From Apostichopus japonicus (taxonomy: Eukaryota > Echinodermata > Holothuroidea > Aspidochirotida > Stichopodidae): DNA of 64,000 nt. The DNA lies in assembly GCF_037975245.1 (NCBI RefSeq), contig NC_092577.1:31555398-31619397 (forward strand), written 5' to 3'. Made by a program: the position numbers and the translations under genes. Each line of letters begins with the position of its first letter. The first letter of the stretch is position 1. Of this stretch, positions 42,841 to 55,554 are shown in pieces. A model generated the notes under the pieces. The model worked only from the letters and a program-made list of their open reading frames with translations. It was not told where the DNA came from and made no database searches.

Positions 42841-44829
42841 TATAATTGGATTTAATAAAACTGATGAAATGACACAATTAAGTTCTAAACAGAAATATAT
42901 ATATTTTAATGTGTTGTGTTTCTATGTCCTGGTGCATTTGATGGTAATAACTCTCATGACCTCCTATGAAGTTCTTTTCTAATGATTTTTTTCCCCCAAT
43001 GATGATTAATTGTTATGGCATACTTCAGTAAGCTAAAACATTGCTCAGGTCACTAGCTTTATTTACAACTCATAATCTGATCAATAAAACACTGCATAGT
43101 GATGAAAGGAAAGCACTTTGAATTTTCCTTGAATTTGGTATCTTTAGCTGATTTCATTACTTTTGTTATTGGGGTGATGGTATTAGGAGGTGAGTGCCAA
43201 AATCTAATTGCCTGTTGAATTTTATTTTGTTGCTGGACCCAAAAGTTACAGATCTTCAAAATTTGATCATTTAAAACGACAATTGTCCAATACAATTGAC
43301 ACTATAAGTTGACCATTCTAAATATCTTACTTTGAAAATTAATCGTTAATATGTAATAAGAAATGTTTCATTTAATTATTCCAAGAAGTGAAAAAGAAAT
43401 ATGTATATATACAACATATAGTTACTAGTAACTATATGTTAACATACTTAGTAATATAGCTTCAAGTATTCAAGAGAAATTTATAATTGTTTCTATTAAT
43501 TATGTAAAATGATTAACAGTGTTGATTGAACCAGTCAGAAATGAATGAAATCGTCTGACCACTACAGGCAGAAAGGAATTTAATCATGAATCCTGTTCTA
43601 TCAGAAATTTGTTATTAAAAAAAATTCAAGTTCTGTACTTTTAATGAACCAATGTCATCTGCTAAGCAAAACTTACTGGGCAGGAAATAAACAAAACCTG
43701 ATATCAACTGAGTATACCTTTACTTATTGTCTCTCTTTTGCAATTATTCCATGATCCTGTAAAAGAAGTGCCTCTGTTCACAAAACTCAAGTATTTTGCA
43801 GTATCCCGTATTAATAAATTGTATTACCTGAGGTGCTCCTGAACTCGCACACTATACACAAAGCAGAGATGTTGTGCAATATTGATTCCTTCTGACCCTT
43901 CCTCATGCAAGACTAAATTGCAGGGAGGTTAATAGTCTTTAACTGCGAGTCTTGAATTCCGTACAAATTGTTGCATTCATCTTCCCTTTTAGACCTTTCG
44001 TTGAAGTCTCTACTCATCCACAATTTATTACCTGTTCCCATAAATCATGAGTAAGTTGTCATTCCAGAAGAACTACCAGATAAACAATCAACAAACAATT
44101 GACTGATTTTGGCCTCTAAACAGTGCATTTTAAATACCATTTATTTGCAACAGTGGATAAAAAGTATGGTGATTAGTGTTTGAAACCTGGTGACTTTCCA
44201 ACTAGTTTTAAGTCAAATATAGCTTATCTGTTTAACACAACTCTATTTGAATCTGCCTTATTTGTTCTACAGAGTTAAAAATTATTGCATGCGAGATTTG
44301 AAGATCCCAGAGTGAGACCATATGTAACACTGTGAGAGTTGGCAGGTATGTGAATTAGATACCCTGTCTCCTTCTCCCTACCCCACCCATCCCCCTCAGT
44401 TAGTTTGCCTTTGTTGCATCCCCTTCTAACCGAATGGCCCCTTTCTTACAGTACATGATAGTCTAACACTTAAGCAATTTGGATAGCTATAGCCAATGTA
44501 GACCAAGCATTAGGATAACATTGAGCTGCTGCTAAAAACTTCTGTAGTAACAGTCTGACAAATATTTCACATTGTAGCATCCTTCGGGCTACACTGGTGA
44601 TGTTTAGCACAGTATTGAATGTTGCACTGAATATTGTGTTAACTTCAGATCGGTAAAGCAGACAGTCCAAATCAAGGTTAACAATGGCCATTCGTGGTTT
44701 CCATCTGCTACACTTTCTGTGGGTCTGCGATTTCGGTACTTAATAGCGCATGTAGGTCATTATAACGGCTAACCGCAACTAATACTCTCCCACGCAACTT
44801 GTGTTCACACATAGCATATTGTACGCAGA
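41750..44829. other. 3' UTR and intergenic sequence, no gene seen
   Basis: AT-rich. AATAAA signals near 42477, 42549 and 42731 could end the MAPEG transcript. An (AT)n run lies at 42803-42844. Several short ORFs have no resemblance to any family I know. Confidence 0.5.
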
Positions 44830-44907
44830 GTATAAGTGCGTGTAAGTACTGTTAAGTTGATCAAAGGGCCGGAAACAGTAATTACTGGATCTGCAAGTTG
44901 TTTAAAG
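44830..44907 (+). other. Candidate non-coding first exon of ZNF706
   Basis: GTTTAAAG/GTAAGTG at 44907/44908 is a strong donor in the right orientation. An acceptor TTTCCTCAG ending at 46686 leads into the ZNF706 start exon. The left border is arbitrary; no other evidence. Confidence 0.35.
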
Positions 44908-46770
44908 GTAAGTGAAAATACGATGTTATGGATATATCAGAACACTCTTAGAAGACTATTTAGGCGTGTGATTGTGTCGATATTTTAGGAACGATATGAG
45001 TAAAAGTAACATAAGCTGCAGTAATTGGTAGCAATACTATCGTTAATTGTTTACCATTGTCTAGACTTAATCATCATACACGTACTGTAGGCCAAGGATA
45101 GGCCTAGGCTAGTCCCTAACACGACGGTAGAATATTGCGACATTGATAGAAATCGGAAAGCTCAAATAAAACGTCATCTTTTCAGCATTTTATAAATTAT
45201 ATATGAGTAATAGTGCTGGATTCTGCAAAGGTAGGCGAATATTTTTAATATGAGGCAGGTGGAATTTCAGAAATTTTGGACCAAACACTCCTCCTTAACT
45301 TAAGCCGTTAAGTTCCTGTTAAGTTCATTGTTGATGCTTAATTTTTTCTTAGGATGTGACCCCATAGCATCAAGTAACCTAAACAATCTGAAATACCTCA
45401 TCCAACATCAGACACATGTTGCTCTACCACCTGTTCACTTTTTTCTAACCATCCTTTTTGTTTACGTTAGTCATTCGTAGGCCCTACTACTAGTAGGATG
45501 GTGACTTCGAAGTTCGCCCACTTAAGACTTAAAACACCCCAAAACTAAATCTTCTGGTATAAATCATTTGAAAATATACTTCATATGGTGGGAGAATTTT
45601 GTTATAGTACGATACACGGCCAAACTTTCTTTCCTGCAAACTGTTTTCACGTTGTTTTCCAAGAAGATTCTTCGTGATTGTGGAACTGGTATTTCTTGCT
45701 AGAGTATTGCGAATTTCGGCCACGCAACCTACAGTGTGGCGCTGGTAAAAATTGGTGGCGCTGTTGCTCTTTCAGTAATTATAACAGACTTCATAGATCT
45801 TCGTCATTTTATTGACAAATATGTAAGTAATTTCTTGCACACGGGTCATTTTGGAGAGAAAATAACTGTAGCTTCGTACTTTTTGGTGAAATTTGGCTCT
45901 TCCTGTAGGTTTTCATGGTGAAAATCGTGTATTTCTTAGGGTGCCCGAACTTCGCAGTATGGCGAACTTCGCAATACTGACTATACTACTAGTACAGTAG
46001 TAGCATGGTGGGCTCATAACTGACGATTTGATCAACGATGTCTATCAAGGAAAAATCCAAATCACTCAACTGTATGTGTTTTTCATATGTGTAGTTCCTC
46101 GGAAATGTAATGATCTCAAAAAATTTAAGGTTCTGTGCTTATGCACCGAACAAATGGAGCAGAATTTGACTACAAAATGTCTGCATTGTCAAGTTCTTTC
46201 ATACCCCTAAATTGACACATTCGTCAATAAGCTAACTGTAGTGTAGGCCTTAGTATACATCCATTGACTTGGTTAGCTGTTTGCTATGCTCTGAGCCTCT
46301 AAGCTCAGACAGGTCAGGTCCCAGAAAGTAGTGGTATCATATTGAGGTAATGTTGATTAATTTTAGGGTGTAAGATTCCAAATGCCCAAAAAACATGCAA
46401 AACTTGGGGGAGGGTGTTAAATGCTTAAAAAAAACACAATTTGGTCAGCAAATAGCTGAAGTGGATTCAAACTCAGGAAATGTGTAATTCTGCTTGACTG
46501 CAAAAAGTTTAGGTGGCCTGCTATATCGTTGCTAGTAATATTTGAAGGTGCATCAATAACAAGGGGGGTCAATTATGAAGTCTTTACTATACTACTACTG
46601 TACTTTGCACTAGCCTAGGACGGCTTCTCCACTCTTGGCACCATAGCCTAGGTCAATATATGTTACATTTTTGTTCCTTTCCTCAGTTTTGCTTAATCAA
46701 GAAGACTTGTACTGTTCAAAATAACTTTACAGTTCGAATTACAAGTCAATTTCAAGAACATCAAATAAAC

Positions 46771-47991
46771 ATGGCGAGAGGACAACAGAAAATTCAGGCA
46801 CAACAGAAAAATCAACTGAAGAATAAGAAGAAGAAAGGAGGTTCCGACCAGAAAGCCTCTGCTTTAAAAGCTCTAGTTTATACGTGTACTGTTTGTAAGG
46901 TGAGTGAGATAACTAGTAATAGCACAATGTACTGCAGAAAACTGAGTGAACAGTGCCTGAATAATCAATTTATTTTAGACACATTTCAAAATTGTCATTA
47001 TTGCAGGCGATTTTTCAGGTGGTCATTTCTGAGTAATGCATTCCATTTGAATTAAAATGATGGGCATTTGATGTGTCTTAATCATTCTTGTGAGATGCCA
47101 ACTTCATTTTGGTGGGAAGGAACAAACAGGTTTCTTTTATAGGTTTCCAATATTGCCTCTGAATAAGCTAGAGAGGCAGATACTGGTCACAGGTCTATCC
47201 ACACTGAGATGATGTGTTTAATTGTCTATTTTAGACCTCCCTGATGGCTTGCAGAGTATACATCAGAGCCCCTCTAGGATAGTACTTTGAGAAGTTCTAA
47301 CGATTTTTATTTAAACTAAACTTTGAGGTCAGTATTATCGCCCTCTATGATGTTCCCTTCTAAGTGATGGCTTTGGGCGCAACAGTAACTTTGACATTAT
47401 ATGGAGCTGCAGTTCTGATTTATCAGTGCTGGATAGAGAGATAATATGGATGGCGGGCCTCACTTTCAAAGTCACCATCTTGCACTCTTAAACCTCCAGA
47501 GGAAACCCTGAAGGGTTTATACAAATTTCTCTTAAGACTTGTAAATTATCAAGGAAGGGTATTAATAAGGCCAAGCTTCCATTTAACATGTTGTTGGATG
47601 ACCGAGGCTGTTCTGTGCAGGTGGTCTCAACATATAAGGCCAGGTTGTTCAACAGACATCCAGAAGAAGTTAAAGACTGCCATCACAACCATAAGAATAT
47701 TTGCTGTCTGAATGAGTCAGGTAATAAACAGTTTTGTTGGTTGGATGGGCATGGTGATGGGGTCCATTGTCCAGTGAAGAGGGGGGGAGAGGTAAATTTC
47801 AGGGGGCTTTTCATATAAAAAAAATTGTCCTCAGCTTCAATTAAGATTTAATTTTTCTTTTTTTTTCCTTTTTTCTTTTTTTTTAATTTTAGACCCAAAT
47901 GCCTGATACTAAGACATACAAACAACACTTTGAAAGCAAGCATCCCAAGCTTCCACTGCCTGAAGAGCTGAAGAATGTAGCGTCTGTGTAG
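46771..47991 (+). CDS. ZNF706: ZNF706 orthologue, small C2H2 zinc-finger protein
   Basis: Join 46771-46899 and 47893-47991: 228 nt, 75 residues (human 76). It starts MARGQQKIQAQQKNQLKNKK, a basic N terminus of the 4F5/SERF-like type, followed by a single C2H2 finger with C39, C42, H55 and H60. The intron falls exactly after Cys-Lys (residue 43) in phase 0, inside the finger. C-terminal half TQMPDTKTYKQHFESKHP and PLPEEL is nearly identical to vertebrate ZNF706. Vertebrate ZNF706 is reported as a nuclear factor repressing Klf4 in stem cells; whether this holds here is unknown. The in-frame stop for unspliced reading is at about 47055, so the second exon is needed. Confidence 0.95.
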
Positions 47992-48255
47992 AGAATAGAT
48001 GGTGGTGCTTTGGTCTTGGTCTTTCTTTACACTGATGTAAGTTTATAATGTCAGAGAAAATGAGGAAGTTTTTTGTTTGCGCAGATAAGAAGTGTCGTTC
48101 GTTAAGTTATGCTACTTAAACATAGATCACAAATTTCAACATTTTTGCAATGTAAAATTGAACAGCCAACATTGCATTGTTCCCTGATCCAGCACACTGT
48201 GAGTAAGCACCTCAAGAACGAGTCAACTCTTCATCCACACAATAATTGATTGGTT

Positions 48256-48604
48256 ATTAAAGGCATTGAAGACTCGCCCCAAACCTCGTGCGGCCATCTG
48301 AAAAAGTTAACTTTCTGCTGCTTGCAAGTGATGTTTTGTTTGTGTCGCTACAAAATGCAGACAGAAATGAAAGGTGATACCTTGTTATCTTTAGCTGGAC
48401 CTGAGATGTCCATCCCTGTAACGTTTATACACAGTGCTGTGGGTATTGACCGCAGCTGTATGTACTGACGGATGGTAGCAAGCTGTGTGTGTATTTTCTG
48501 GGATCGATGGTGGTGTCTAACACTTCTGTTGCACCTCATTCGAAACTAGGTCATATTACCGGCATTAAAGGTTTCTTTTTGCGCGAGTCTTCACACCCTC
48601 TAAA
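48256..48604. mobile_element. TIR (MITE-like) element, copy 2, inverted
   Basis: Reverse complement of 34222-34596 along its length, about 26 bp shorter. Ends AAAGGCATTGAAGACTCGCC and GCGCGAGTCTTCACACCCTC are inverted repeats. It lies 265 bp after the ZNF706 stop. The ORF at 48250-48468 is inside this element and is not a gene. Confidence 0.75.
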
Positions 48605-49579
48605 CTTGAGTGCATTTAGCCTACGTATAGATAGTACTGCTATCTAGTCGTATGCATAGGGAAGTTTGCAATAGTGCAGGCCTGTTCAAGTACCCATAGA
48701 CTGGGAAAGTTTATTTGAGGCAAACTTTTGGTTCCCTTTCCCAAGTTATTACTCACTAGATTTGGGTCTGTCACTGCATCTATGAATTAGGTAAGAAAAA
48801 AAAAATTGTGGTTTGCTACCACCCAAACTCAGGGAGTAACCAAAGCTATATAGCATTATGCATGTAACCTTTGTTATTTACATAAAGTCTGTCAGGAACA
48901 GGGTGTAGACATATTCTCAGAGTTTGCTCTGCATATTTTAACATTTAACAAGCAAACATGGGACAATTGAAAGCTTATATGTTCAGTACTCACTCAGTCT
49001 TTGAAATTGTAAGCAACATTTCATCAATTTCACCATTACAGGAAAAACAGAAGTTTGCAAGTCATTGTTAAAGCTAATCGAAAATTTGTAAGTCTCTTAA
49101 AACAACAGCTGAGTCAATATTGAACAATTTGTCAAATGTAAAGCCGCTAGAGCTACAGTATGTAAAGAGTGCTGCTATATTTGGAAAAAGAATCAACTGT
49201 TTCAATACGTTCTATTAAGGCAACAAATATTTTTAATAAATTCTTTACCCTGGTTTCAATGTCGAACCATGATACTGAGATGGCATTCTGCCTTGTAATG
49301 TACTGTGCAGATCATTTATAGCTTGATGGCTTCCAGATACTGCAGCAAGGGCTATCACTTACAAAACTATACTGTTACAGCATCGCATATTTGAAGATGG
49401 AGACTTAGCAGAAAAGGAAGTGAATTTTGGAAAGGAAATCTAGTCAATATTTGTAGGATCCTCCATCACCTTGATATCTCCCAGGCTTTATTTATAGGCC
49501 TTAATGTACATACACATACAGTACAGTAAACAGATGTATTTGAAGTCTCTGTTTTTTTATGACAGCACACAATACGAAT

Positions 49580-49624
<45 letters not shown>
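49580..49624. repeat. (AT)n microsatellite
   Basis: Uninterrupted AT dinucleotides. Confidence 0.9.
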
Positions 49625-49628
<4 letters not shown>

Positions 49629-49820
49629 AAAACAATTCCTTTACAATTATGACGGAATCGGATTAAAATAATCCGACGCGGATTAATATAATCCGAATTT
49701 CTAAAACTTCTGCTCAATTCAGCGGAAATCAGTAAGTCGCTTTGCCTTTACAACCATGCCGACATCTTCTCTATAAAACAGTTTCAATTCCTGCTACTCC
49801 TTGTCACTTTCGGTGATCAT

Positions 49821-49857
49821 GCACTGAAGAAGAGCTAGTTTTGCTCGAAAGCTCTGC
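49821..49857 (+). other. Hammerhead-like ribozyme core candidate
   Basis: CTGAAGA, then AGAGC-TAGTTTT-GCTC, then GAAAGCTC: the CUGANGA box, a 4-bp GAGC/GCTC stem II and a GAAA box in hammerhead order. Penelope-like retroelements are known to carry such motifs. No flanking element ORF is visible. Confidence 0.4.
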
Positions 49858-49977
49858 AAAAACCAAACATTGGCTGTTTTACTTCCAATCACTTACCTAA
49901 TTCAATTATTATATCTCATTCGAGATCCAGCCTTTCTCTAAATGCAGCATAGTTGTTTAACAGTTTTTCCGTTATTC

Positions 49978-49979
<2 letters not shown>

Positions 49980-50027
<48 letters not shown>
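49980..50027. repeat. (AT)n microsatellite
   Basis: Uninterrupted AT dinucleotides. Confidence 0.9.
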
Positions 50028-50029
<2 letters not shown>

Positions 50030-51957
50030 ATAGCTGTTTCTATACTATCCATTGGTGGTACAGGACTTATTTCTGTACATTTAATCATGTCTTATGGTGT
50101 CTTTATTAATATCACATCATAAGAGACCCTCACCTCAAATCTGTATTCTTTGTTTGTCTTTGTGTACCGCTTAAGAATAAAAGGTGCTGGTATACAACTA
50201 CAGACTGTTCACTATTTTTTTATTTATTTATTTATTTTTTTTAAATGCCAACTCACTTTGATACCATTTTCTCAAGAAAGCTTACTTATGTTCTTCAAAG
50301 ACTTGGAAGTAATTGATATAACACTAATAACACTAGAGGAAGCAATTACATACATGAGACACTCAGGACAGAAGAAGGTACAGTACTCCTAGTATTGTTG
50401 TATTGTTACCGGTATGCGCCTGGGTGAGTGTGTGAAATGTGAACTCGTACACACGATAACACAAGAAGTATACTGTGGTTGAGCTTGTATGTAGATCCAC
50501 CCTACTCAGTACAGGTATCAAAGTCAGTTAACATATCAATAGCATAAATTTTGATGATCAGTTTGGAAGTCTCTTTAATCTTGTCTCTTATAGAATGCTA
50601 TGGTTCCTGTGTACATAACAAAGCAAAACTGCTATGCATCTTTATGACTGTACATAGCACTTTCATCACCAGTTTGCATAGCATTTTGGGATGCAATACC
50701 AGATAAATTATACCCTGCATATCACATGAAAATGTCAAAAGTGACATAAAAGTTTTACATCCCAACTAGAACGTGGAGCTTCACTAAGACAGTGCTACAT
50801 ATTCAAGGTTGCATCATCAAACAGTATATATTTCTTTTTCCCCCTACCCCTCCTGTCAGATTCATCCAAGCGTCGTCGTCATAGCCGTTCATGCCCTTCA
50901 ACGATGCAGGGGGATGAGAGACAGTGAGACTGCATGGACAAAAATGGAACTGAGCAATAAGCAAGCATCAACATTTGCAAGCAGGGAGAGATTTTGAAAT
51001 GACACTCTACGAGCTCTAAGTAAGAGACCCGAGCATCTGGAAGGATTTTGATCAGTTGGAAGCTGTGTAAAAGTCCACCTTCTTTTCTTTTTTCAATCAA
51101 AAATTTCATAGCTAATTGGTGGAAAGGTCATTTGTAAACTCAATCTGGAATCGACATGGTAATGGGGAAGATGCAAATTGCGGGTCCTGCGCTGGTCACG
51201 TACGGGTTACTGTTGATATGACCTTAAAGTATATATGCGTAGGTCAAAGGTCACAGCAGAAATATCAAGACAGCTCATCTAGGTGTAAAGGTCGAAAATC
51301 ACTTGAAGTTACTTGAAGTTACTTTTCGTCATTCTCTGCGGGGACAAAAAAGTGGAATTTGAACCACTTTGGCAGGTGTTTATTCTTTCTAGATTAAAAG
51401 TCAGTAAGACATGACACTCCTGCACTCCAAACAATTACTTCCATCTTATACTTTCTTGGTTCTTCTTCTTCTTCTTCTTCTTCTTGTTCTTCTTTCTTCT
51501 TGTTCTGATCAAGAATGCAAATTCCATTTGAAGGTTAGAGTACAGTAACTTGAAAAACCGATCAACATTTGCTGAGCAAAATTACTTAAAATTCTTGACT
51601 TATATTTAACTGGTCTTTGTGTTTCTCTATTTGTAAATAATAACACGCTTGTATTGGTTGTCTGTGTTTCGCAGGTGTAGGAATGTGAGATGGTGAACAT
51701 CAACTTAAGAAAGATATCGGGAAAAAATACTTAAAAACTCTGTTTGTAGCATTGTTGTTTGAGGCTTATGAATCTTCTATACATAGTCTTTGTTTTTGTT
51801 TCTCCAAAATTGTAGCTATTACCCCCCCCCCCCCCCCATAATCTCCGCCCCTTCAAAAGGCTAAGTATGTGCAGATCACACTAAGTGTTTGTAAATGAAC
51901 ATTTTGCAGATTTGAATATCAGCCAGTATAAGTATACTTGACGTAAAGGGTTGAAAA

Positions 51958-52030
51958 ACCACAGTCGTGGTGTCGGTAACACCACAGTTGTGGTGTCGGT
52001 AACACCTCAGTCGTGGTGTTGGTAACACCA
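51958..52030. repeat. 23-bp tandem repeat of hairpins, three copies
   Basis: CAGTCGTGGTGTCGGTAACA and close variants start at 51962, 51985 and 52008. Each unit holds the hairpin GGTGT-CGGTA-ACACC and a second palindrome ACCACAGTCGTGGT across unit borders. Confidence 0.75.
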
Positions 52031-52615
52031 CATCCTTTTAAGTACGACAAAGCTAATGTCATCTCTCTATGTCTGCCTGTATCTAAGTAACCTGTAAAAC
52101 AGGAATTCCATATTTATTAAGAATCTATCGTGAATATTCATTAATTTGTAAATCCGGAGGAAATGTTCCTGCTTGTAAAGGATATATCAAAATTGTCCAT
52201 GGAAATGCAGATTCATTTGGATACAACCCTTGAGATTTTATGCCCAACTGTGACAAGGTGTAAGACAGTTGGGTGGTAATGCCAGTGGTCAAAATCTTGG
52301 GTCAAGAAAGGAAGCAAAAGAAAAACTCACACCAGACAGGCCTAGTGAGGTAGAGCAAAGGCCACATCAAATTCATCATGTACAAATACAGTAGAAGGGC
52401 CTTTTAATAGGTTCGATATTGATTATTTTGATAATGTGTTTATAATCCCCTCTCTGAGAGGCCAGTGTGTCGCTTCTTGACTTGAAATGTTTCCAGTAGT
52501 ATTATACCAGGAATTATTGGTCGGTAGTTGGCTACCAGGCAGTTTATGTGAACTTATTTAATTTTTATAAACTTTTTGATAAATGTCTGATACACATTGC
52601 CAAAATTTGGGTTGT

Positions 52616-52617
<2 letters not shown>

Positions 52618-52650
<33 letters not shown>

Positions 52651-52676
52651 TATGGAATGGAGGTAAACGACAAAGG

Positions 52677-52740
<64 letters not shown>
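52618..52740. repeat. Compound (AT)n microsatellite
   Basis: Two AT arrays (about 52618-52648 and 52679-52740) separated by about 30 bp of unique sequence. Confidence 0.9.
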
Positions 52741-52743
<3 letters not shown>

Positions 52744-55554
52744 GTCAGTCAATGTTTTACACCTGTGCCTAAGTACAAACCCGAAGATGGAACATCTCCT
52801 CCCGGGTGTTATTAAACCTTTGTTTTATATGCTTGATCATCAAAAAGATGTTCTCAGGGAAAAATTGTTTGATTATTCTTATCTGTCATATTTTGTTGGG
52901 AAAACATGGCGAAAAAAAGCCAGTTTAACGGTGAGAATTTGATTTGAAAAAAGGCCGAGGTAAAGTAAAAGGTCAGTTACGGCCCGAGTAAGAGTTTTCA
53001 ACATGTGAACTTTGAAGCAGCTGTGGTAGTATTTTGTTAGAGAACTTTATACAGCCCTAAGGTTCTTGCCAGCAGACCAATTATACACTTTGTTTCAAGG
53101 ATGAAGGTGCAGATCTACGGGGCAAGTGGAGGTATTTAACCCCCTCCCTTTCAACCCTTACAAATAAAATTAAAGGTAGTCATTAGCACAAATTTTGCAT
53201 GTAGACCTAACAGATAATGTTTAGTTGGGTATGTGCGTTAGTGGGCGAGATGTCGAGTGGTAAACACTAGTGGTGTCATGTTATAACTTTAACATTGCCT
53301 TGAAGTTGTTTATGAATAAAATGTGGATATTATGACTTCTTTAATACTTCTTCCAAGATGGTGTTTTGATTAAATTTTCGTTTTGTTTCGTGAGAAAATT
53401 TGAGTTTAATATAATTTGAACACTTATAAATTTTAGGTACTCTTTTTTTTTCTTCTTCTTTTTCTTTGTTGAAGTTTCTGGTTTTGTGTAACTTAACAAT
53501 AGCAAGCTGGTGAGTATTGTCACCGCTAGTGGGGACTACAAGCTGACAGACCCACAAAGTTGACAAATATACAATTTACACATACATATTTTAACTTTGA
53601 TGTTCAGGGAGGGGAGGGCGGTAGGGACAGAAGACACAGACATGACATAAAACAAGGTTATCGTTGAACCACTGTTTCATTGTGAGACGAGTATGAAATA
53701 AAAATCTTAAAATAGAGGTGGAAAAGGGGGTAAGGGTTTGAATATGGGTTGTTGGTCTGACTATAAATAGAGAAGAGGGGTGGGGGGGGGGTGATACTGG
53801 CTCCCAAAACAGTAATCTTCTTGGCTATGGTATTTAAATTTGTGAAAAACTCCCCTCAGAAATGTTGATCACAGTTTTGTTTTTGTTGGGTGGGTGGGTT
53901 CCATTATGACAGGAACAGCTTACAATATACTGCAGAAGCAGGGGTTGTCAATAATGGCCAGTGGGCCATGTCCGGCAACCTGTGGAAAATGTTTATAAGG
54001 CCTGCGAAAAAAAAACAACAGAATTGGCTCATAATCTGGTATGCAGGTGGGTCTTATAGGCTCGAGCACCCTACACGGCTTATTCCTGTACGTTGCTCAA
54101 AATGGGTAAAGTGGGAGTTTGGTTCTGTCAGAGCCTTTGTCCAATAATGTCAGTTCATCTTTGACTCTTGCATCACATGAATTGAGAAACCCCTACTGCA
54201 GAGTTAAGCATAAAACAGCAATATTATTCTTGGTTGGTCATAACTGCTTTAATACTCTCATCACTCAAAGCCTGTCTTCAATAAGGATGTCTAGCAGATT
54301 TTTCTTTCTTAGTCTCAAAAAGTGTAATTACTATATACTCGATGAAAAGAAAAATAATATGTGAAATGATTTGACCATTTTCTAGAAGCGATTTCAATTT
54401 TATTTTAATGTTTCCCTTAAGTGGGTAACTTGAAATAATAACATTTGTTTGGGCATTGAAAACTATTAGCAAAATCATTGAAAAGCGTAACATTGGTGAT
54501 ACAGATGATAAATATTAATATTACAGTGCATGTAGGGAATCCAGCATGAGACACCAACTTGGACTTCCTACTTCACATGCATTAAAGAAGCATTTAAAAG
54601 CAGAGCGGTATTAAAATTAAAGCAAAAACTCGTCATTTCCGACCCTAACCCGTCCACCTCCCTTCCCCTCCCTTCCATTTCATCCCCTTTCCCCAAACCA
54701 CTTCACCAACGTGACCGAGTTTTCCCTTTACATCAGTTTCTCTGCTTACGGTAATCAAACTTAAACTAGGAGCGTACGTCATCCCAAATTAGAACGTCGT
54801 AGTTCTTGTACTGTTCTTGGCAAAACATTTAACTTAACGGGAACAGAAATTGACTGAAAAGGTGTGTAAACTATCTCCTCCCCCACCCCCCCCCACCGCC
54901 CCTCCCCTTGCAATCCCCGCTTGGTGTGGTATTAGCATTGGTAAAATGTCCCACCTGTCTTTCGGTTATATGATCAATATTTATATTGTGTTCCAACTGC
55001 GCATGTTCGTATTTTTTAAATAATTTTGGTATAGTACGACCAATTAGTCAGTAATAAAACCCACATATTGCTTCATGACCGAATGAAAGTAGCCATGGGG
55101 ATTTTATTCAAGTTTGGTTGAAAGTAAGTGTGTGTTTATTTGTTCTGAAAATCCTTCATATTATCAAGGATTTGCATATTTTTATTTGAATTTCAAATTA
55201 TGTCACTTCCATATTTTCATAATGACTATAAGAAAAGGGTTTGTCAACCTCGTATTATGCTGATAGTACGGACAAGATATTTGTTAGGTCCATGCAGCTA
55301 TGAGTCCAGCGCATGCTTGGTTGGAATCGAGGAAAGCCGCCCGACCCTCCCCACCCACCCCCCCCCCCCCCACCCCCACCAATTACATAGAACTGAAAAT
55401 CTCTGTTTAACTCAATTCGATGGGGCAACGGGCTTCTCTCCATCGCCCAAAGCGCACCCCCCCCCCCCCCCCGAGATAAATAAAACGCGCGCGAAATAAA
55501 ATCAAAACCCTGGTTGTCAATGCCTAGACGATCGTCATAACATATTAAGTTGGA

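Larger units (their letters stand above)
48605..55554. other. Intergenic sequence, no gene seen
   Basis: No exon chain found on either strand. Holds (AT)n arrays at 49580-49624, 49980-50027 and 52618-52740, a TTC run at 51463-51495, a 23-bp hairpin repeat at 51958-52030, a hammerhead-like motif at 49821-49857 and C-rich runs at 55346-55378 and 55458-55473. SDR2 minus-strand polyadenylation candidates TTTATT (AATAAA on the minus strand) are at 55135 and 55103. Confidence 0.5.

Noticed and set aside
48250-48468. 72-codon ORF as a gene after ZNF706, or an SDR pseudogene exon
   Set aside because: It lies inside the second TIR element copy. The similarity to the SDR locus is to intronic sequence, not to coding sequence.
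53890-54147. Possible coding ORF at 53.9 kb
   Set aside because: No splice partner and no recognisable domain; sequence around 53930-54000 looks like common repeat text.
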